Shown piece after piece: positions 59,723-64,000 of a DNA stretch of 64,000 nt. The position numbers were made by a program, and so were the translations under genes. The notes under the pieces are model-generated. The model did not search any database, was not told the origin of the DNA, and saw only the letters and a program-made list of their open reading frames with translations. The first letter of the stretch is position 1. Each line of letters begins with the position of its first letter. This DNA is from Litoreibacter arenae DSM 19593 (GTDB taxonomy: Bacteria; Pseudomonadota; Alphaproteobacteria; Rhodobacterales; Rhodobacteraceae): the NCBI RefSeq assembly GCF_000442275.2, contig NZ_KE557306.1:1026959-1090958 (forward strand). Reading direction: 5' to 3'.

Positions 59723-59800
59723 GTGTTACATCCCCCTAGGTCGATCAGGCAGAGGCGGCAGACGCCCCTCGGCAATGCGCACAACTTGAAGTTGCATTAC

Positions 59801-59815
59801 TTACGAGATGGTTAA
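59801..59815. promoter_or_regulatory. candidate CtrA-like box
   Basis: TTACGAGATGGTTAA matches TTAA-N7-TTAA with one mismatch in the intergenic region between the divergent DUF6456 and DUF6477 genes, 79 nt before the former and 137 nt before the latter. Confidence 0.4.
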
Positions 59816-59951
59816 CGGACGCTGCATTTGCGTGAATATGTTTCCATTTCGTAAACAGAGGATTTGACGGCGTCCGCAGGGCAGGTTTCCGCGCAACAGC
59901 ACCGAACGCAGGCATAGGAAGAGGCCACAAATTCAACTCCGGAGCACTGCC

Positions 59952-60278
59952 ATGACCGACCTCACCACCCAACTGAATAACCTGCGCCGCCCCCGCCTTC
60001 TGGTGCGTGCGGCGCGCCACGGGGTGGGCAACTACCGACGCTCCCGCGACCTGCGTCGCATCACGGGGCAGCTGTTAACCGGATCATCACACCAGGCGGT
60101 CGTACAGACGTTGTTGCAGCACGAGGAACAGGCCGAGCAGACGCGCCTCGCAAACGACGGCACGTACAGTGCCAACAAGCACGTGGAATTGCTGATCGCA
60201 TTGATGGCCGAAAGCCGGACGATGCCCCCGCCCGCACGCGCCGAGGGCCGCACCGGATGGCGGCCCTCGGTTGTCTGA
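59952..60278 (+). CDS. DUF6477 family protein
   Basis: A 108-residue basic protein starting MTDLTTQLNNLRRPRLLVRAA; it has a helical core (QAVVQTLLQHEEQAEQTRLAN, KHVELLIALMAE) and a proline-rich tail. It matches the Rhodobacterales DUF6477 family by length and first residues. Function unknown. Divergent from DUF6456; ends 3 nt before the convergent MttB gene stop. Confidence 0.8.
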   Translation: MTDLTTQLNNLRRPRLLVRAARHGVGNYRRSRDLRRITGQLLTGSSHQAVVQTLLQHEEQAEQTRLANDGTYSANKHVELLIALMAESRTMPPPARAEGRTGWRPSVV

Positions 60279-60281
60279 CCG

Positions 60282-61823
60282 CTACATGAACGAGTCCGGC
60301 ATGCTGTCTTTCTTCTCGCGCATATAGGCGCGAAGGGCCTCGTCGATGGCGGGGTCCAGATGCGGCTGCTGGTAGTCGCTCAGCTGCTTTTCCACCCGCG
60401 CGGCCGCCAGGGCCACCGTGTCGCGCTCGCCCTCGTCAGCCCAGGTCTCGAAGGGCTTGTAGTCGAACACATCCGACCGCCAGAACGCCGTTTTGAAGTT
60501 GTTTTGCGTGTGCTCGCAGCCCAGATAATGGCCGCCGGGGCCGACCTCTTCAATGGCCCCCATGGCTTGGGCATTTTCGTCCATGCTCACCCCCTTGGCG
60601 AAATGGTGTAGCGTGCCCAACTGGTCGGCATCCATAACGAATTTCTCGAAGGAGGACACCAGCCCACCTTCCAACCATCCGCAACCATGCAGCATGAAGT
60701 TCACGCCGGACAAGAGCCCCATGTTCAGTGAATTCGCCGTTTCATACGCCGCCTGCGCGTCGGGCAGCTTCGAGCCACAGAACGACCCCGCAGACCGGTA
60801 AGGCAACCCCAGACGCCGCGCCAACTGGCCCGCCCCGTAGGTGATGTGTGATGCCTCGGGTGTCCCGAAGGTCGGCGCGCCGGAGTTCATGTCGATCGAA
60901 GTCACGAACGCGCCGAAGATTACCGGCGCGCCGGGTTTGACCAACTGGCTGTAAGCCACTCCCGCCAAGACCTCGGCCAGAACCTGCGTCAACGTCCCTG
61001 CCACAGAGACCGGAGCCATCGCGCCGCCAACAATGAACGGAGAAATAATGCAGGCCTGATTGGCGCGCGCATAGACCTCAAGCGCCCCCATCATGATCGA
61101 ATCGAACGTCATGGGCGAGTTGATGTTGATCAGCGATGTCATCACCGTGCGCCCGTCCAGCCCGCCAAACAGGATATCTGCCATATCGACAGAATCCTGC
61201 GCGCGTGATGGTTCCGTGACGGACCCCATGAACGGCTTGTCTGACAGCGACATGTGGGCGTAGAGCATGTCCAGATGGCGCTTGTTCACCGGAATGTCCG
61301 TCGGCTCGCACACCGTCCCGCCGGAATGGTGCAGCCATTTGGACATGTATCCCAGTTTCACAAATTTGTTGAAATCCGCCATGGTCGCGTAACGGCGACC
61401 ACCTGCGGCGTCGCGCACGAAAGGTGGGCCATAGACGGGCGCAATGACCAAATTACGACCGCCAATTTCCACCGACCGCTCGGGGTTGCGTGCGTGCTGC
61501 GTAATCATCGAAGGCGCGGTTTCGCACAACTTGCGTGCCAGCCCGCGCGGGATACGCACGCGTTCGCCATCAATGTCGGCCCCCACCTCGCGCCACAGAT
61601 CCAGCGCGTAGGGGTTGTCGACGAAGTTCACCCCGATCTCCGCCAGCACCGTCTCGGCATTTGCCTCGATGATCTGCAGCGCCTCTTCTGTCAGCACCTC
61701 GAAATTCGGGATGTTGCGTTCGATGTATTTCGCGGTCTCGACCGAGACGGCGGTGCGCTCCGCACGGCGGGCCGCCCCGCCGCCTCCGCGTGCGCGCCTG
61801 CGTGGTGCTGCTGTGTCGGTCAT
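60282..61823 (-). CDS. trimethylamine methyltransferase (MttB) family protein, non-pyrrolysine
   Basis: A 513-residue MttB-superfamily (COG5598) TIM barrel. The frame runs without an internal amber codon, so it is the non-pyrrolysine class, of which MtgB demethylates glycine betaine via a corrinoid protein. Blocks include GRRYATMADFNKF, SPMTFDSIMMGALEVYARANQ, SVAGTLTQVLAEVLAG and GPGGHYLGCEHTQNNF. A basic low-complexity N-terminus (RRRARGGGGAARR) is family-typical. No corrinoid or reactivase gene is near. SD GGGGAG precedes ATG. Confidence 0.92.
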   Translation of the reverse strand: MTDTAAPRRRARGGGGAARRAERTAVSVETAKYIERNIPNFEVLTEEALQIIEANAETVLAEIGVNFVDNPYALDLWREVGADIDGERVRIPRGLARKLCETAPSMITQHARNPERSVEIGGRNLVIAPVYGPPFVRDAAGGRRYATMADFNKFVKLGYMSKWLHHSGGTVCEPTDIPVNKRHLDMLYAHMSLSDKPFMGSVTEPSRAQDSVDMADILFGGLDGRTVMTSLININSPMTFDSIMMGALEVYARANQACIISPFIVGGAMAPVSVAGTLTQVLAEVLAGVAYSQLVKPGAPVIFGAFVTSIDMNSGAPTFGTPEASHITYGAGQLARRLGLPYRSAGSFCGSKLPDAQAAYETANSLNMGLLSGVNFMLHGCGWLEGGLVSSFEKFVMDADQLGTLHHFAKGVSMDENAQAMGAIEEVGPGGHYLGCEHTQNNFKTAFWRSDVFDYKPFETWADEGERDTVALAAARVEKQLSDYQQPHLDPAIDEALRAYMREKKDSMPDSFM

Positions 61824-61932
61824 GGTCTACTCCCCGATATTGCTTGGTTCAGTGATTACCGCACCCTGCCCAAAGCCGACGCCCAAATCCGTCCCTTACG
61901 GCGAAAAAGCGACATGGGCAGGGATATTATCC

Positions 61933-61957
61933 ACCGTGCGGAGCCTGCGCACGGTGC
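61933..61957. promoter_or_regulatory. 9-bp perfect inverted repeat upstream of guaA
   Basis: CACCGTGCG and CGCACGGTG flank the loop GAGCCTG, 43 nt before the guaA ATG, in the region divergent with the MttB gene. It could be an operator or a leader hairpin; no T run follows and no known riboswitch pattern is seen. Confidence 0.45.
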
Positions 61958-62000
61958 GCACCCCCTTGCAACGGTCGCAGAGGCCCCATAATCAGCGTGC

Positions 62001-63578
62001 ATGACAGATCATCCCATCGACCCCGCCGCCACGCATGAAAAGCTGCTGATCATCGACTTCGGATCGCAGGTCACTCAACTGATCGCGCGGCGTCTGCGCG
62101 AGTTGAACGTCTATTGCGAAATCCATCCCTATCAGAACGTCACCGACGCCTTTCTGGCCGAGTTCGCGCCCAAGGCGGTGATCTTCTCGGGCGGACCGTG
62201 TTCGGTCATCGACAAGGATTCGCCCCGCCCACCTGAGTCTGTCTACGACCTTGGCGTGCCAATCCTTGGCATTTGCTATGGCCAGCAGGTCATGATGCAG
62301 GGGTTGGGCGGTCACGTGGAACGCGGCCATGGCACCGCCGAGTTTGGACGCGCCTTTGTGGTGCCTCATGGGCAGCTTGAGTTGCTGGAAGGCTGGTTCC
62401 TGACCGACAAGGAACAGGTCTGGATGAGCCACGGCGACCACGTCTCGAAAATCGCGCCGGGGTTCGAGGTCTACGGCACTTCCCCCAACGCGCCGTTCGC
62501 GATCACTGCCGACGTGTCGCGCAATTTCTACGCTGTGCAGTTCCACCCCGAGGTGCACCACACCCCCAACGGCGCGAAGCTCTACGAGAATTTCGTGCGC
62601 ATGGCGGGCTTCTCCGGCGACTGGACCATGGGCGCTTACCGCGAGCAGGCCATCGAGGCGATCCGCGAAACCGTGGGCGACAAACAGGTCATATGCGGGC
62701 TCTCCGGCGGCGTCGATTCCTCCGTCGCTGCCGTGCTGATCCACGAGGCCATCGGCGACCAGCTAACCTGCGTTTTCGTAGACCACGGCCTGCTGCGGAA
62801 AGGTGAGGCCGAGGAGGTCGTCACCATGTTCCGTGACCACTACAACATGAAACTGATCCACGCCGACGAGCAGGAGCTGTTTCTGGGCGAACTGGACGGG
62901 CAATCCGACCCCGAGACCAAGCGCAAGATCATCGGCAAGCTGTTCATCGACGTATTCCAGAAATACGCCAACGAGATCGAGGGAGCCGAGTTCCTTGCCC
63001 AAGGGACGCTCTACCCCGATGTGATCGAGAGCGTCAGCTTCTCCGGCGGGCCGTCCGTGACTATCAAGTCACACCACAATGTCGGGGGCCTGCCCGAGAA
63101 GATGGGTCTGAAACTGGTCGAGCCCCTGCGCGAGCTGTTCAAGGACGAAGTCCGCGCGCTTGGGGCCGAGTTGGGACTGCCGCCGAGCTTCATCGGCCGC
63201 CACCCCTTCCCCGGACCGGGCCTGGCGATCCGTTGTCCCGGTGAAATCACCCGCGCCAAACTCGACATTCTGCGCGAAGCCGACGCGGTCTATATCGACC
63301 AGATCCGCAAGCACGGTCTTTATGATGATATCTGGCAGGCGTTCGTTGCGATCCTGCCGGTGCGTACCGTGGGCGTCATGGGCGACGGTCGCACCTATGA
63401 CTACGCCTGTGCCCTGCGTGCGGTGACATCGGTCGACGGAATGACCGCGGACTACTACCCGTTCACCCACGAGTTCCTCGGCGAAACCGCCACCCGCATC
63501 ATCAATGAGGTGCCGGGCATCAATCGGGTGACCTACGACATCACCTCCAAGCCTCCGGGCACGATCGAGTGGGAATGA
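62001..63578 (+). CDS. guaA: GMP synthase (glutamine-hydrolysing)
   Basis: A 525-residue enzyme turning XMP to GMP. GATase domain with Cys92 in GICYGQQ and His/Glu in [13 protein letters not shown]-pyrophosphatase P-loop [15 protein letters not shown] from about 230; C-terminal dimer domain with [19 protein letters not shown] and the end PPGTIEWE. Complete and standard length. Confidence 0.98.
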   Translation: MTDHPIDPAATHEKLLIIDFGSQVTQLIARRLRELNVYCEIHPYQNVTDAFLAEFAPKAVIFSGGPCSVIDKDSPRPPESVYDLGVPILGICYGQQVMMQGLGGHVERGHGTAEFGRAFVVPHGQLELLEGWFLTDKEQVWMSHGDHVSKIAPGFEVYGTSPNAPFAITADVSRNFYAVQFHPEVHHTPNGAKLYENFVRMAGFSGDWTMGAYREQAIEAIRETVGDKQVICGLSGGVDSSVAAVLIHEAIGDQLTCVFVDHGLLRKGEAEEVVTMFRDHYNMKLIHADEQELFLGELDGQSDPETKRKIIGKLFIDVFQKYANEIEGAEFLAQGTLYPDVIESVSFSGGPSVTIKSHHNVGGLPEKMGLKLVEPLRELFKDEVRALGAELGLPPSFIGRHPFPGPGLAIRCPGEITRAKLDILREADAVYIDQIRKHGLYDDIWQAFVAILPVRTVGVMGDGRTYDYACALRAVTSVDGMTADYYPFTHEFLGETATRIINEVPGINRVTYDITSKPPGTIEWE

Positions 63579-63581
63579 GCA

Positions 63582-64000
63582 GTGCTCAAGACCATGGGCC
63601 GCGTCGCCAAGTTTTCGGTCGCGGCTTATGTGCTGACCTGCATCGCTATCTACGCTTTCGCTCAACTTCACCCAGACACACCGCCGTCGCAGGTTGAAAG
63701 ATCGGACATCATCGTCGTGCTTGGTGCTGGCATGGACCCAGACGGCACGTTGCATCGCTCTTCGATCTTACGCGTTGAGACGGGGGTGAAACTTTGGCAG
63801 GCTCAGGCCGCCCCTCAGATGCATTTTTCGGGCGGTATGGGGCGGCCCAACGGACTGTCAGCAGGAGCGCAAATGGCGGCACTGGCCGAACGCCTGGGCG
63901 TGTCCGGCAATGTGGTCACGCATGAAGATCGATCTCTATCCACCTTACAAAATGCGCTTTTTTCTCAACCGATGATCGCTGATGCCAAGCATCTGCGCCT
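63582..64000 (+). CDS. YdcF family protein, 3' end missing
   Basis: The frame is open to the window end (about 139 codons). An N-terminal hydrophobic segment (FSVAAYVLTCIAIYAFA) anchors it; SDIIVVLGAGMDPDG, RVETGVKLWQA and HFSGGMG fit the YdcF/DUF218 family, linked to envelope and vancomycin-sensitivity SanA-like proteins. GTG at 63582, 3 nt after the guaA stop, is chosen; ATG at 63594 is possible. Confidence 0.85.
   Translation, partial: MLKTMGRVAKFSVAAYVLTCIAIYAFAQLHPDTPPSQVERSDIIVVLGAGMDPDGTLHRSSILRVETGVKLWQAQAAPQMHFSGGMGRPNGLSAGAQMAALAERLGVSGNVVTHEDRSLSTLQNALFSQPMIADAKHLR

Noticed and set aside
60282-61823. Pyrrolysine-containing MttB
   Set aside because: No in-frame amber codon interrupts the gene and no pyl genes are seen.

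Overview
The window looks like chromosomal DNA of a marine alphaproteobacterium of the Rhodobacteraceae/Roseobacter group; I cannot fix the genus. The evidence is gene content: CtrA, the DUF1153 protein SciP and a ChpT-type phosphotransferase; a suf operon led by an IscR that lacks the usual Fe-S cysteines; an lpxD-ACP-ketosynthase cluster; usg; a non-pyrrolysine MttB homologue; and the DUF6456/DUF6477 divergent pair. I saw no phage, transposase, CRISPR array or plasmid gene. Nearly all of the window reads as dense, GC-rich core genome, with many 1-8 nt gene overlaps.

Layout. 1-8.6 kb: end of a thiamine phosphate synthase, an olsB-olsA ornithine-lipid pair preceded by a DUF3553 gene, chpT divergent from it, gamma-carbonic anhydrase/gmk/yicC, a PAS protein, class II DAHP synthase and a GlxA-type regulator. 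8.6-14.5 kb: envelope genes (DUF4399, ketosynthase, ACP, lpxD, L,D-transpeptidase, DUF882) and tRNA-Arg(CCG). 14.6-23.4 kb: a long suf operon read leftward (iscR, cysteine desulfurase, sufB, two unknown membrane genes, sufC, sufD, two YIP1 genes, sufS) with a candidate Irr box upstream. 23.6-28.7 kb: a hydrolase, a secreted metzincin-like protein with a four-fold repeat, HD hydrolase, icd, an SMR transporter and a MobA-like transferase.

28.9-34.8 kb: a 1585-residue RTX/Hint protein led by a tiny coupled membrane ORF, then the only long poorly coding stretch and tRNA-Leu(CAA). 35-46.7 kb: glutathione peroxidase, TRAP permeases without a binding protein, zinc peptidase, YqaA/DsbB, usg, gyrA, trmFO, a methyltransferase, gluQRS, hisI and an IscU-like protein. 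46.8-55 kb: a 40-residue membrane ORF with an exact alphaproteobacterial SOS box, recG, ligA, ctrA, sciP, mnmA, a COQ10-like protein and hpt. 55-64 kb: a LysR regulator, two c-type cytochromes, lipA, DUF6456/DUF6477, an MttB homologue, guaA and the start of a YdcF-family gene.

How parts connect. ChpT, CtrA and SciP belong to one cell-cycle/motility phosphorelay; CtrA-like boxes (TTAA-N7-TTAA with one mismatch) lie before ctrA, before the PAS gene and between DUF6456 and DUF6477. The suf operon, IscR, the Irr-like box and the IscU-like protein concern Fe-S assembly, which feeds LipA and other clients. The observations most worth following are the SOS-box small membrane ORF, the small ORF coupled to the RTX-Hint gene, the metzincin with four 49-residue repeats, and the Fe-S proteins lacking expected ligand cysteines.
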